This document shows, one piece after another, positions 1-8,625 of a stretch of 64,000 bases of DNA (position 1 is its first letter; every line of letters starts with the position of its first letter). The stretch is taken from NCBI RefSeq assembly GCF_963665355.1, contig NZ_OY762229.1:4464001-4528000 (forward strand). The letters are read 5' to 3'. The notes under the pieces were generated by a model, which was given only the letters and a program-made list of their open reading frames with translations, had not been told where the DNA came from and did not search any database. The position numbers were made by a program, and so were the translations under genes. The DNA comes from an uncultured Desulfobacter sp. (GTDB lineage: Bacteria; Desulfobacterota; Desulfobacteria; Desulfobacterales; Desulfobacteraceae).

Positions 1-486
1 GTGCTGCCTGAAAATTTTGATGTTCCCGGCATCGATGATTCTAAAAAGCTTTCCGAGAAGAAAAGAGAGATGCTTTTTCCAGTCATTCAGGAAAGGGCAC
101 TTGCCTTTGGCATTGGAATGGCCGACCATGAAGAGATCGACAGGATTAATATTCTGCAGGCATCACTGCTCTCCATGAAGCGTGCGGTTGAGGCCCTGGA
201 AATTACACCCGATTATCTGCTCATTGACGGCAAGTTTTCCATAGACAGCACCATAGACCAGCGTTCTGTCATTAAGGGAGACGCCTTGAGCCTGTCCATT
301 GCGGCAGCCTCCATTATAGCCAAGGTCACCCGGGATCGAATTATGGCAGACCTTGACCTGCGATATCCTACGTATGGTTTTAAAAATCATAAGGGATATC
401 CAACCAAAGTCCATAAAGAGGCGATACTCGTCCATGGCCCCTGCCCTTTCCACCGGAAAAGTTTCAGGGGCGTAAAGGATATATGA
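1..486 (+). CDS. rnhB: Ribonuclease HII, C-terminal part (cut by window edge)
   Basis: RNase HII cleaves the RNA strand of RNA-DNA hybrids and nicks at single ribonucleotides in DNA. The visible 161 residues carry the family's IDDSKKL segment, the LIDGKF strand and the GDALSLSIAAASIIAKVTRD block, followed by a basic C terminus with the GFKNHKGYPT motif. The N-terminal block with the DEAGRG catalytic motif is missing because the reading frame is already open at base 1, so the apparent GTG start is an artefact of the window edge; the full protein would be about 200 residues. Its stop overlaps the yraN start by four bases (ATGA), and rnhB-yraN-rsmI is a familiar bacterial gene order. Confidence 0.95.
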   Translation: MLPENFDVPGIDDSKKLSEKKREMLFPVIQERALAFGIGMADHEEIDRINILQASLLSMKRAVEALEITPDYLLIDGKFSIDSTIDQRSVIKGDALSLSIAAASIIAKVTRDRIMADLDLRYPTYGFKNHKGYPTKVHKEAILVHGPCPFHRKSFRGVKDI

Positions 487-857
487 GCTCCGGGGGCCTA
501 CAGCTTGGCAGAAAGGGAGAACTGGCAGCCCGGCAGTTTCTTTTGTCCCGGGGGTACAAAGTCTTGGCATCCAATTTTTCGACTCCCCAGTTTGAAATCG
601 ATATCATTGCCAAAGACAATGACACATTGTGCTTTATTGAAGTCAAAACCCGGACAGGAGTTAAAAAAGGCCTGCCCCGGGAAGGCGTGACCGCGGCCAA
701 GCAGAAAAAAATTATCATGGGCGCCCAGTACTATCTCAGCAAAAATAAAATCATCAACACCCGCCTGCGTTTTGATGTGGTGGAAGTGCTGTACAAGGAC
801 AATTCGCACACCTGCTGTGACATCACCGTGATCCCCAATGCCTTTCAAGGATTGTGA
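483..857 (+). CDS. yraN: YraN family (UPF0102) endonuclease-like protein
   Basis: A 124-residue protein with the complete YraN/UPF0102 layout: N-terminal GRKGELAARQFLLSRGY, then FEIDIIAKDND and FIEVKTRT, the D...ExK arrangement of the Holliday-junction-resolvase-like nuclease fold, and a C-terminal LRFDVVEV strand. The cellular role of the family is not firmly established. The start overlaps the rnhB stop (ATGA), indicating translational coupling. Its last codons supply the ribosome-binding site of rsmI. Confidence 0.9.
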   Translation: MSSGGLQLGRKGELAARQFLLSRGYKVLASNFSTPQFEIDIIAKDNDTLCFIEVKTRTGVKKGLPREGVTAAKQKKIIMGAQYYLSKNKIINTRLRFDVVEVLYKDNSHTCCDITVIPNAFQGL

Positions 858-858
858 C

Positions 859-1698
859 ATGTCCGGCACCCTTTATATCGTGGCCACCCCTCTGGGCAAC
901 CTTGAGGATATTACCTTCCGGGCAGTGCGTATACTTAAGGAGGCAGACCTGATTGCAGCCGAAGATACCCGCCACTCAAAAAAACTGCTGAACCATTACG
1001 GCATTACAACTCCCACAATGGCCTGCCATGAACACAATGAGACATCAAAGGCCCAGGACCTGGTCCAACGGCTTGAAAACGGGAGCACAATCGCCCTGAT
1101 CAGCGATGCAGGCACCCCGCTCATTTCAGATCCCGGCTACCGCCTGGTTTCCCTGGCCAGAGACAAAGGCATTCCCGTTGTGCCGGTTCCAGGGTGCAAT
1201 GCGGCAATTACCGGATTGAGCGCATCAGGCCTGCCCACGGACACGTTTCTGTTTCTGGGCTTTCCGCCCAGAAAGCAGGGCAGTCTGAACACCTTTCTCG
1301 ATAATACCGCCCGTCACAAGGGCACACTGATTTTTTACGAATCCCCCAGGCGCATTATCCGGCTGATATCTTCGGCTATAACCGCCTTTGGCGATCGCCA
1401 GGCCTGCCTTGCCAGGGAATTGACAAAACAGTATGAAGAATTTCTCCGCGGCCCTCTCTCCAAGATTCTGGATACCCTCGAAACTAGGGAAACCATCAAA
1501 GGCGAATGCGTCCTGTTTATCGAAGGTGACGATGAACAGTCGGCCGGTCTGTCTCCGGAACAGATGGAGGCCATGATTATGGATGGTCTGAATCAGAACA
1601 TGGGGACCGGGGAACTTGCAAAAAACATAGCCAGGCTTGCAAACTGTCCCAAAGCACAAGTGTACGACATGATTTTAGCCGTAAAAAAACGTTCTTGA
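859..1698 (+). CDS. rsmI: 16S rRNA (cytidine-1402-2'-O)-methyltransferase RsmI
   Basis: RsmI methylates the 2'-O of C1402 in the 16S rRNA decoding centre using S-adenosylmethionine. Visible tetrapyrrole-methylase-fold motifs are YIVATPLGNLEDIT at the N terminus, AEDTRHSKKLL, LISDAGTPLISDPGY and VVPVPGCNAAITGLSASGL. I place the start at the ATG at 859, one base after the yraN stop, rather than at the in-frame ATG at 838 inside yraN: an AAGGA lies about eight bases ahead of 859 and homologues begin at this point. The resulting 279-residue length is normal. Third gene of a tight rnhB-yraN-rsmI unit. Confidence 0.95.
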   Translation: MSGTLYIVATPLGNLEDITFRAVRILKEADLIAAEDTRHSKKLLNHYGITTPTMACHEHNETSKAQDLVQRLENGSTIALISDAGTPLISDPGYRLVSLARDKGIPVVPVPGCNAAITGLSASGLPTDTFLFLGFPPRKQGSLNTFLDNTARHKGTLIFYESPRRIIRLISSAITAFGDRQACLARELTKQYEEFLRGPLSKILDTLETRETIKGECVLFIEGDDEQSAGLSPEQMEAMIMDGLNQNMGTGELAKNIARLANCPKAQVYDMILAVKKRS

Positions 1699-1941
1699 CC
1701 TTTTATTCGTATATTCCGTCCCCAGCCTTTCAGTTCAGGGTTCAACCACTACAGATGACATGTAAAACTGCCATCTCCCTCTACAGGTTGATAAACCCCT
1801 TGCCAAATCAGGGCTAAAAGCCTTATAAAGGGTCAAATATTTGCAAAGCGTAAGAATATTGTTAGGACTGCAATTCTAAAAAACTAACGGGCGTACTTCA
1901 CACCGCATATATCCAACTTTCACAAAGGGAATGAAAACACC

Positions 1942-4218
1942 ATGAGCATTGAAATATGCTATGTCATCGTAGGGATGCTGATCCTGTTTGCCATTTTTGA
2001 TCTGATTGTAGGGGTCACCAATGACGCGGTGAATTTTTTAAACTCCTCCATCGGCTCCAAGGCCGCGCCTTTTAAAATCATTATGATCATTGCTAGCGCA
2101 GGTATCCTGGCCGGTGTTACTTTTTCAGCAGGCATGATGGAGGTGGCCCGGAAAGGCATTTTTAATCCCGAACTTTTTACCATGCCCGAACTTCTGACCA
2201 TATTTCTGGCTGTCATGCTTACGGATATATTGCTTCTGGATCTATTCAACACATATGGTCTTCCCACCTCCACCACCGTGTCCATTGTATTTGAACTGCT
2301 CGGATCTGCCGTGGCCCTGTCCATGATAAAACTGACCGTCCATGCTGATTCGGGTCTGCGCCTTATGGACTATATCAACTCTGGTAAAGCCATCACCATT
2401 ATCAGCGGGATATTGTTATCCATTATCGTGGCATTTGCCTCGGGTGCCATCGTTCAGTTCATCTCCAGGCTTATCTTCACCTTTAATTATGAAAAACGGC
2501 TGAAGTATTACGGTGCGCTGTGGGGAGGTATGGCCCTTACCTGCATTACCTTTTTTATCCTTGTCAAAGGGGCCAAGGGGGCCACCTTCATGGATGCACA
2601 GATGGTGACATGGATAAAAAATCACTCTTTGGCCATCATGGGCTGTATTTTCGTAACCTCTGCAATTATCCTTCAAATTCTTATAATCGCATTCAAGGTT
2701 AATATTTTAAAACCCGTTGTCCTTGTGGGCACGTTTGCTCTGGCCATGGCCTTTGCAGCCAACGATCTTGTCAATTTCATCGGTGTTCCCCTGGCAGGCC
2801 TCAATGCCTTTAAAACAGCTCTTGTCTCATCCGATCCTCTGAACATCAGCATGGAGGCCCTTGGAGGCAAAATTCACACCCAGACCTATATCATGCTCAT
2901 TGCAGGCGCCATCATGGTGGTCACCCTGTGGTTCTCACGCAAGGCAAGAACAGTGACCGAAACAGAAATCAGCCTGGGCCAGCAGGATGAGGGAATGGAG
3001 AGGTTTGAATCTGTATGGCTGTCCAGGCGGATTGTCAATCTGTTTCACAGCCTGTTTGTCTCTGTCAAGGCAGTATCACCGCCAGTCATCGGTAAAATTG
3101 TAGCCAAAAGGATCGCCCCGATTCCCGAAGACATCAGTATCGGGGAAAAGGAGAAACCCTCCTTTGATCTGCTGCGTGCATCTGTGAATCTTATGGTGGC
3201 ATCTGCCGTGGTCTCCCTGGCCACGTCCCTGAAACTGCCGTTGTCTACCACCTATGTCACCTTCATGGTGGCCATGGGCTCTTCCTTTTCCGACCAGGCC
3301 TGGGGCAGGGAGAGCGCCGTATACCGCATCACAGGTGTTTTAACAGTGATCGGCGGATGGTTCATGACCGCCCTTATTGCCTTTGTGGTCTCCTTTGTCT
3401 GCGGTTTTATCATCTACTATTTCAAAATGCCTGGTGTGGCCGGGCTGATAATCTTTGTATTTTTCATGATCCTTAAAAACAAAAAACGCCACGAAGGCAA
3501 TGAAAAGACCAAAGAGGAGATCACCATCTACGTTCTTGAAGAGGTGGAGGATTTCGAGTCTTCGGTGGCAGCCACGTTTGACCATCTGGCCCTTCATCTT
3601 CGAAGCATAAGACTCTCTTTGAAAACGACGTTCAATGGGCTGTTTGAAGAGGATCTGGACACATTAAGGGAGCAGCGCAGGAAGGTCAAACAGTTCCAGA
3701 TGAGCAGCAATATCATCATTGCGAATATCTTTAAGGTGTTACGACTCCTGCAGCGGGCGGATCACAAAGGGTCTTACAATTATTACCAGATTATCCGGCG
3801 TCTTCAGAAGATCAACGACGGACACAGAGACACGGTCATCAGATCCACCATGCATGTTGCCAACCGGCACAAAGGTCTTTTGCCGGCCCAGATCGAAGAA
3901 CTTAAGGAGATCAAAACAGAAATTCTTTACATTTTTGAGCAGGTTGAACTGGCATTTATTAAAAAGGATATTGTGGACTGCAACCACATCGGGGCAAGAT
4001 TCCATTATCTCAGGGACCTTGTGGATCTGTATAATGCCAATCAGATTGCCAGGATCAGGGAAGAGTCCTCAAAGACACGCCTGAGCATCATGTACTACGC
4101 CATTTCCGGCAATTGCGTCATGATGGCCAAACAAACCGTAAAACTTCTTGAAATATTTAATGAGGCCCTGCCCTCAAAAGACGGTGCCAACGCCTGCAGT
4201 GGCCTGCACCTGGATTGA
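1942..4218 (+). CDS. PiT-type inorganic phosphate transporter with C-terminal PhoU-like domain
   Basis: A 758-residue inner-membrane permease of the PiT/Pit family, which moves phosphate coupled to H+ or Na+. The two inverted PiT signature segments are visible: GVTNDAVNFLNSSIGSKAA near residue 27 and FAANDLVNFIGVPLAG near residue 272. A second hydrophobic half follows (KLPLSTTYVTFMVAMGSS). After about residue 515 the protein turns soluble and helical (VLEEVEDFESSVAATFDHL, then several charged helices), resembling a PhoU domain. Many bacteria encode a separate PhoU-like Pit accessory protein; here it appears fused. The 243 bases upstream hold no gene I recognise. It converges on argO. Confidence 0.9.
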   Translation: MSIEICYVIVGMLILFAIFDLIVGVTNDAVNFLNSSIGSKAAPFKIIMIIASAGILAGVTFSAGMMEVARKGIFNPELFTMPELLTIFLAVMLTDILLLDLFNTYGLPTSTTVSIVFELLGSAVALSMIKLTVHADSGLRLMDYINSGKAITIISGILLSIIVAFASGAIVQFISRLIFTFNYEKRLKYYGALWGGMALTCITFFILVKGAKGATFMDAQMVTWIKNHSLAIMGCIFVTSAIILQILIIAFKVNILKPVVLVGTFALAMAFAANDLVNFIGVPLAGLNAFKTALVSSDPLNISMEALGGKIHTQTYIMLIAGAIMVVTLWFSRKARTVTETEISLGQQDEGMERFESVWLSRRIVNLFHSLFVSVKAVSPPVIGKIVAKRIAPIPEDISIGEKEKPSFDLLRASVNLMVASAVVSLATSLKLPLSTTYVTFMVAMGSSFSDQAWGRESAVYRITGVLTVIGGWFMTALIAFVVSFVCGFIIYYFKMPGVAGLIIFVFFMILKNKKRHEGNEKTKEEITIYVLEEVEDFESSVAATFDHLALHLRSIRLSLKTTFNGLFEEDLDTLREQRRKVKQFQMSSNIIIANIFKVLRLLQRADHKGSYNYYQIIRRLQKINDGHRDTVIRSTMHVANRHKGLLPAQIEELKEIKTEILYIFEQVELAFIKKDIVDCNHIGARFHYLRDLVDLYNANQIARIREESSKTRLSIMYYAISGNCVMMAKQTVKLLEIFNEALPSKDGANACSGLHLD

Positions 4219-4242
4219 TCTTTTTTAAGGCGACCAGAATGC

Positions 4243-4860
4243 TTACAAAGCCATGGCATACCGGGCTAAAGACAGAGCAATAATCCACAGGGTTACGCCG
4301 ATGACAGCATCAAGAATCCGCCAGGACAAAGGTTTGCTGAATAACGGGGCAAGCACCCTTGCCCCGGTGCTTAGGCTGATAAACCACAGTGCCGAAGACG
4401 TGACGGCCCCGGCCCAGAAAAAAAGGCGCTGTTCTCCGGGAAACCGGCCTGCCACACTGCCGATGAGCACAACAGTGTCCAGATAGAAATGTGGATTAAG
4501 AAGCGTTACGGCCAGTGTGGAGACCACAGCCGCACCAAGGGTCATACGGCAGTCCTGGTTCTCCACCACCAGAGTGTTTGTGCCCGCCGCAGACCTGAAC
4601 GCCCCAATTCCGTATAAAAACAAAAACGCCGCACCGCCCCAGGCTGTTAACCTGGACAGTAAAAACGAACTGGAAACTGCAGTGCCAAGGCCTGCAACGC
4701 CCAGGGTAATAAACAGGACATCGCAAAAGATGCAGATTGCGGCAATGACCAGGGGATGGTTTTTGCGAATACCCTGGGAAAGTACGAATGCGTTCTGGGC
4801 ACCAATGGCCACGATGAGGCCGCCGCCGGTGCCAAGCCCCTGGAAAAACGGTGTTACCAT
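4243..4860 (-). CDS. argO: LysE/ArgO family cationic amino acid exporter
   Basis: A 205-residue LysE-superfamily protein with about six membrane segments; members export L-lysine and/or L-arginine. The N-terminal GGGLIVAIGAQNAFVLSQGI segment is the diagnostic LysE/ArgO motif, and the second half has LLNPHFYLDTVVLIGSVA, also typical. It is divergently transcribed from the ArgP-like regulator at 4987 across 126 bases, the standard arrangement for this exporter and its LysR activator. Whether arginine, lysine or both are exported cannot be told from sequence. ArgO is favoured over LysE only by the pairing with an ArgP-type regulator. Confidence 0.88.
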   Translation of the reverse strand: MVTPFFQGLGTGGGLIVAIGAQNAFVLSQGIRKNHPLVIAAICIFCDVLFITLGVAGLGTAVSSSFLLSRLTAWGGAAFLFLYGIGAFRSAAGTNTLVVENQDCRMTLGAAVVSTLAVTLLNPHFYLDTVVLIGSVAGRFPGEQRLFFWAGAVTSSALWFISLSTGARVLAPLFSKPLSWRILDAVIGVTLWIIALSLARYAMAL

Positions 4861-4986
4861 TCTTTACTGATCCTTTCATTGGGTTTAAATCACAGGGTTT
4901 AAAAACTATCTGGTGAAATAACCCGGCAGGCATGTTAAGTAAAATTAATTGTTTTAATTATCCATAAATTTTACTAATAATATATC
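4861..4986. promoter_or_regulatory. Divergent argO/argP control region
   Basis: The 126-base gap between the two divergent start codons is AT-rich next to argP (4942-4985). By analogy with known argO/argP pairs it should hold the argO promoter and the ArgP binding site. I cannot point to a specific operator with confidence. Confidence 0.45.
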
Positions 4987-5895
4987 ATGTTTGATTATAA
5001 ACTCATTGAGGCCATGGCTGAGGTTATCCGGGAGGGGGGATTTGACAAGGCGGCAGCCAGACTGTGCCTGACCCAGTCTGCGGTTTCCCAGCGGGTCAGA
5101 CAACTGGAAGAGCAGGCAGGGCAGATATTGCTGACCCGGACGGTGCCGCCTGAGGTGACCCGGGCCGGGCAGTGGTTCCTGGCCCACTATCTTAAGGTTA
5201 AACACCTTGAAGAAAACCTTGCAGGCCGGATAAGCCCTGGTACAGAAGGACAATCCGTGACCCTGTCCGTGGGCGTCAATGCCGACAGTCTGACCACATG
5301 GTTTCCCAGGGCGGTTGCCCCCATGCTGGCGGACGGGAAATTATTGCTGGATATCCGGGTGGATGACCAGGATCAGACCCATAAGTTTTTGAAAAACGGA
5401 ACCGTGTGCGGCTGCATCAGTACCCTTGACCGGGCCCTGCAGGGATGTAAGATGTTTGAAATCGGCACCATGGCGTATCAGCTGATGTGCACCCCGGCAT
5501 TTGCCTGCACATGGTTTGCTGACGGTGTCACCACCCAGGCTGTTTTAAAGGCGCCTGCCGTGATTTTCAACCGCAAGGACAAACTGCATGCAAAAATGCT
5601 GGCCACTGTATTTGCTGACGTTCCCAAAGATATTCCCGTCACCTATGTACCGTCGTCGGAAACCTTTGTGGATTTCATTGCCCTGGGCCTTGGATACGGC
5701 ATGGTTCCCATTGTCCAGGGCCGGCACCTGGTCCGGAAAAAAGTTTTAACAGCACTGCTTTCCGGCCGGACAATAGATGTCCGGCTTTTCTGGCATTGCT
5801 GGAATCTTAAATCTCCTCTGCTTGAATCCTTCACAAAGGCCCTGCTGCACCAGGGACGTAAAAGTCTTGATGTGTTTGCAAGGCCTGGATCGTAA
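4987..5895 (+). CDS. argP: LysR-type regulator, ArgP-like
   Basis: A 302-residue LysR-type transcription factor. The N-terminal winged helix-turn-helix (residues about 1-60) contains AAARLCLTQSAVSQRVRQLE, and the rest is a periplasmic-binding-protein-like effector domain. ArgP proteins sense lysine and arginine and activate the exporter gene. The divergent neighbour is exactly such an exporter, which supports the assignment beyond the generic LysR fold. The C-terminal half is less conserved by eye, so effector specificity is inferred from context. It converges on the decarboxylase at 5925 with only 29 bases between stops. Confidence 0.85.
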   Translation: MFDYKLIEAMAEVIREGGFDKAAARLCLTQSAVSQRVRQLEEQAGQILLTRTVPPEVTRAGQWFLAHYLKVKHLEENLAGRISPGTEGQSVTLSVGVNADSLTTWFPRAVAPMLADGKLLLDIRVDDQDQTHKFLKNGTVCGCISTLDRALQGCKMFEIGTMAYQLMCTPAFACTWFADGVTTQAVLKAPAVIFNRKDKLHAKMLATVFADVPKDIPVTYVPSSETFVDFIALGLGYGMVPIVQGRHLVRKKVLTALLSGRTIDVRLFWHCWNLKSPLLESFTKALLHQGRKSLDVFARPGS

Positions 5896-5924
5896 ATTTA
5901 AGGGGATTCAGAAAAGGTGAGGTT

Positions 5925-7088
5925 TTATATGATATATGTCTTTAAAGGGGGAAATCCGTTAAATTCAATGGCGCTGTAGCTGCTGGTATACGCCCCTGTG
6001 GAAAGCCAGTAGAGCCTGTCGCTGATGGACAGATTCAAGGGCAGTTTGTATTTGAAGTCTTCATACATGATATCTGCACTGTCACAGGTGGGCCCGGCAA
6101 TAATGACCTCCTCAAGTTCACCGTTCCGTCCTGAGTAAATAGGGTACTTAATGGCCTCATCCATGGTTTCAATCAGTCCGGAAAATTTTCCGACATCCGT
6201 GTAGACCCATCGATTCAGTGCGGTTCTGGATTTTCTTGAAATCAGGACCACCTCGCTGACAATAACTCCGGCATTACCCATCAGAGACCGTCCGGGTTCA
6301 AGGAATATTGTGGGCAGCTCGTCGCCAAATCCCTCCTTGAGAAATCGGGTAATTTCCTGGGCATAGATCTCCAGGGCATTGGCTTTTGACAGATAACTGG
6401 CCGGAAACCCGCCACCCAGATTAATCATCTCAAGCTTGATATCATCCTCTTCCCGCAGCCTTTCAAAAATGACCTTTACTTTGCCAAGGGCGCCGTCCCA
6501 GGCACCGATATCCCTTTGCTGGGACCCCACATGAAAGGAGATACCATAGGGAACCAGCCCAAGATTTTTCGCCAGAATTATCAGATCCATGGCCATGTCG
6601 GGCTGACAGCCGAATTTTCTGGACAAGGGCCAGTCTGCCGTAAGGCTTCCTTCGGATAATATCCGGACATAAATCTTGGAGCCTGGTGCGGCCTTGGCGA
6701 TATTGCGAATGTCGGCTTCTGAATCCGTTGCATACAACCGGACCCCTTTATCATAAAAATACCTGACATCACGACTTTTTTTGATTGTGTTGCCGTAACT
6801 GATCCTGTCCGGGCTGATATTCAAAGACAGAACACGGTCCAGTTCATAGATGGATGCAATATCAAAATTGACGCCTTTGTCACGCATAACGGTCAGTACG
6901 TCAACCGCAGGATTAGCTTTTACAGCATAATAGATGCTCGCATAGGGAAAACAGGTTGTCAGATCGTCAAGATTCTTGACCACAGTATCCTTATCAATCA
7001 CGAGAAAAGGAGTCTCCTTGTCCTCGGAAAAGGTCTGAATTTTTTTAAAAACTTCCGGCGGGATGTAGTCTTCAAGTTGGATATTCAT
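5925..7088 (-). CDS. PLP-dependent ornithine/lysine decarboxylase (alanine-racemase fold)
   Basis: A 387-residue fold-type III PLP decarboxylase, which would make putrescine from ornithine or cadaverine from lysine in the cytoplasm. Lys57 in YYAVKANP forms the Schiff base; HVGSQ stacks on the cofactor; GGGFPA and EPGRSLMGNAG bind the phosphate; GPTCDSADIM supplies the catalytic Cys and Asp across the dimer interface. Length matches bacterial eukaryote-type ODC/LDC enzymes rather than diaminopimelate decarboxylase (LysA). Ornithine versus lysine preference cannot be read here. It lies beside a lysine/arginine exporter and its regulator, suggesting a cationic amino acid balance function (inference). 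Confidence 0.88.
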   Translation of the reverse strand: MNIQLEDYIPPEVFKKIQTFSEDKETPFLVIDKDTVVKNLDDLTTCFPYASIYYAVKANPAVDVLTVMRDKGVNFDIASIYELDRVLSLNISPDRISYGNTIKKSRDVRYFYDKGVRLYATDSEADIRNIAKAAPGSKIYVRILSEGSLTADWPLSRKFGCQPDMAMDLIILAKNLGLVPYGISFHVGSQQRDIGAWDGALGKVKVIFERLREEDDIKLEMINLGGGFPASYLSKANALEIYAQEITRFLKEGFGDELPTIFLEPGRSLMGNAGVIVSEVVLISRKSRTALNRWVYTDVGKFSGLIETMDEAIKYPIYSGRNGELEEVIIAGPTCDSADIMYEDFKYKLPLNLSISDRLYWLSTGAYTSSYSAIEFNGFPPLKTYII

Positions 7089-7304
7089 GGCAATACTCCA
7101 AGAGAAAAGGGTTGATAATACACACCAGGCAATCCCTCCCCCTTCGGGCTAAATAAAATGTCAGGGGAGAGCCTTTTTTCAAGGCTGTTAAAATTATTGG
7201 CGCAGCTTAAATGGACTAAAATTAATCATTAGTCAAGAAAAATATATTAATTCTGACCTGTTATTCAAGAACTTTATCATTTTCTAACACATGGGCGCTC
7301 ATTG

Positions 7305-8522
7305 TTATTGATACCATGCCCATATTGTCAGCACGAGAACGGACAGAACGGTCACGGGAACTCCGATCCTGGCATGTGCCTTGAAAGAGATATGCACACC
7401 ATGACCCAAAGCTTTTTCCACCACAATCAGATTCGCGATGCTGCCCAAAAGGAAAAGGTTTCCGGCAAAGGTGCTTGAAAGGGCCAGGATATACCAGGGA
7501 TCGGGAACAGATTTGTTCAGACATGGAATCACCAGCATCACAGCAGGAACATTGCTGAACAGGTTGGACAGGACCACAGAGACGCCGGTGAGGAAAACGG
7601 GCTGGGTGAGTTCAAAACCTTTCTGGGACAAAAATCCCAACACCCGTTCCGGCTGATGGGCCACGCCGATCCCGTGAATGATGATAAAAAGTGCGCAGAA
7701 CAATGTGATCAGGTGCCAGTCCACCAGAGCCATCATCTCCCGACTTTTTATCTTTCTGCTGAGAAGAAGAGTTCCGGCCACGGCCAGGGTTGAAAGATCC
7801 CTTGGGATATCCGTCAGGTAGAGTCCCACCAGGACCACAACTGCCCCAAGGCCTTTTCCGGTCTGCCAACGGTCAAATTGGGGCCAGTCCAACCTGTTGT
7901 CTTCAGTTGCAACTATTTTTTCAACAATGAGATCATTTCGATACAAGGCGACAATGATGCCAAATGCCATCGCCAGGGATACAAAAGACGGGATTACCGC
8001 CCACATAAAGAAGGCTCCAAAGCTCAGATGCCCCACCTGTCCGATGAGCATATTCTGGGGATTGCCTATGAGCGTAGACGCAGACCCGATGTTGCTGGAC
8101 ATGGCCAGGCCCAGCAAAAATGGAACAGGATTCAATCCCGCCCGTTTCAGTGACCAGGCCAGAATCGGTGCCATGGCAAAGCAGATGATGTCGTTGGCGA
8201 GAAGCGCGGACAGCACGGCGGAAAGCAGCATGCTTGCCAGAAGAAACAGCCGGGGACGATCGCAGAATTTAAGGACTTTCTCCGCAGCTGCCGTGTAAAA
8301 TCCGCCAAGCCGGAGCTGGGCCGAAATGATCATAAGCCCGTATAGAAGACACAGGGTTGGAAAGTCAATGCAATCTACGGCCTGGCGGGGCGACACTTCG
8401 CCAAAGACAACCATGGCGATGGCCCCCAGAATGGCAATCCCCACCCTGTCCACGGCCAGTCCGGGGATTCGTCCCATGGCGATTCCCAGATAGCTTACAA
8501 GAAAAATAATCAGTGCCGTCAT
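7305..8522 (-). CDS. SLC13/ArsB-NhaD superfamily permease
   Basis: A 405-residue integral membrane protein with about 11 hydrophobic segments and the ion-transporter-superfamily layout: SNIGSASTLIGNPQNMLIG in the first half and VVLSNLFSNVPAVMLVIP plus FAGNLFLLGSIANLIVVE in the second. These paired N-P and N-x-P hairpin motifs are those of CitMHS/ArsB/NhaD proteins. The substrate (arsenite, Na+, dicarboxylate or other anion) cannot be told. There is no ars gene beside it, so arsenic resistance is not supported. It stands alone on the minus strand, with about 100 bases to the lipoprotein gene upstream. Confidence 0.8.
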   Translation of the reverse strand: MTALIIFLVSYLGIAMGRIPGLAVDRVGIAILGAIAMVVFGEVSPRQAVDCIDFPTLCLLYGLMIISAQLRLGGFYTAAAEKVLKFCDRPRLFLLASMLLSAVLSALLANDIICFAMAPILAWSLKRAGLNPVPFLLGLAMSSNIGSASTLIGNPQNMLIGQVGHLSFGAFFMWAVIPSFVSLAMAFGIIVALYRNDLIVEKIVATEDNRLDWPQFDRWQTGKGLGAVVVLVGLYLTDIPRDLSTLAVAGTLLLSRKIKSREMMALVDWHLITLFCALFIIIHGIGVAHQPERVLGFLSQKGFELTQPVFLTGVSVVLSNLFSNVPAVMLVIPCLNKSVPDPWYILALSSTFAGNLFLLGSIANLIVVEKALGHGVHISFKAHARIGVPVTVLSVLVLTIWAWYQ

Positions 8523-8625
8523 GGCGTGTCTCCTTAAACTGTCTGTTCCACGACAGCATATACACCCGAAGGCACCATGAAAAACACTTATATTTTGATA
8601 CTCTTAATTTTTAGCCCAAGGACAA

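Noticed and set aside
7305-8522. Annotation as arsenite pump ArsB
   Set aside because: No arsR, arsC or arsA nearby, and the hairpin motifs are shared by the whole ion-transporter superfamily.
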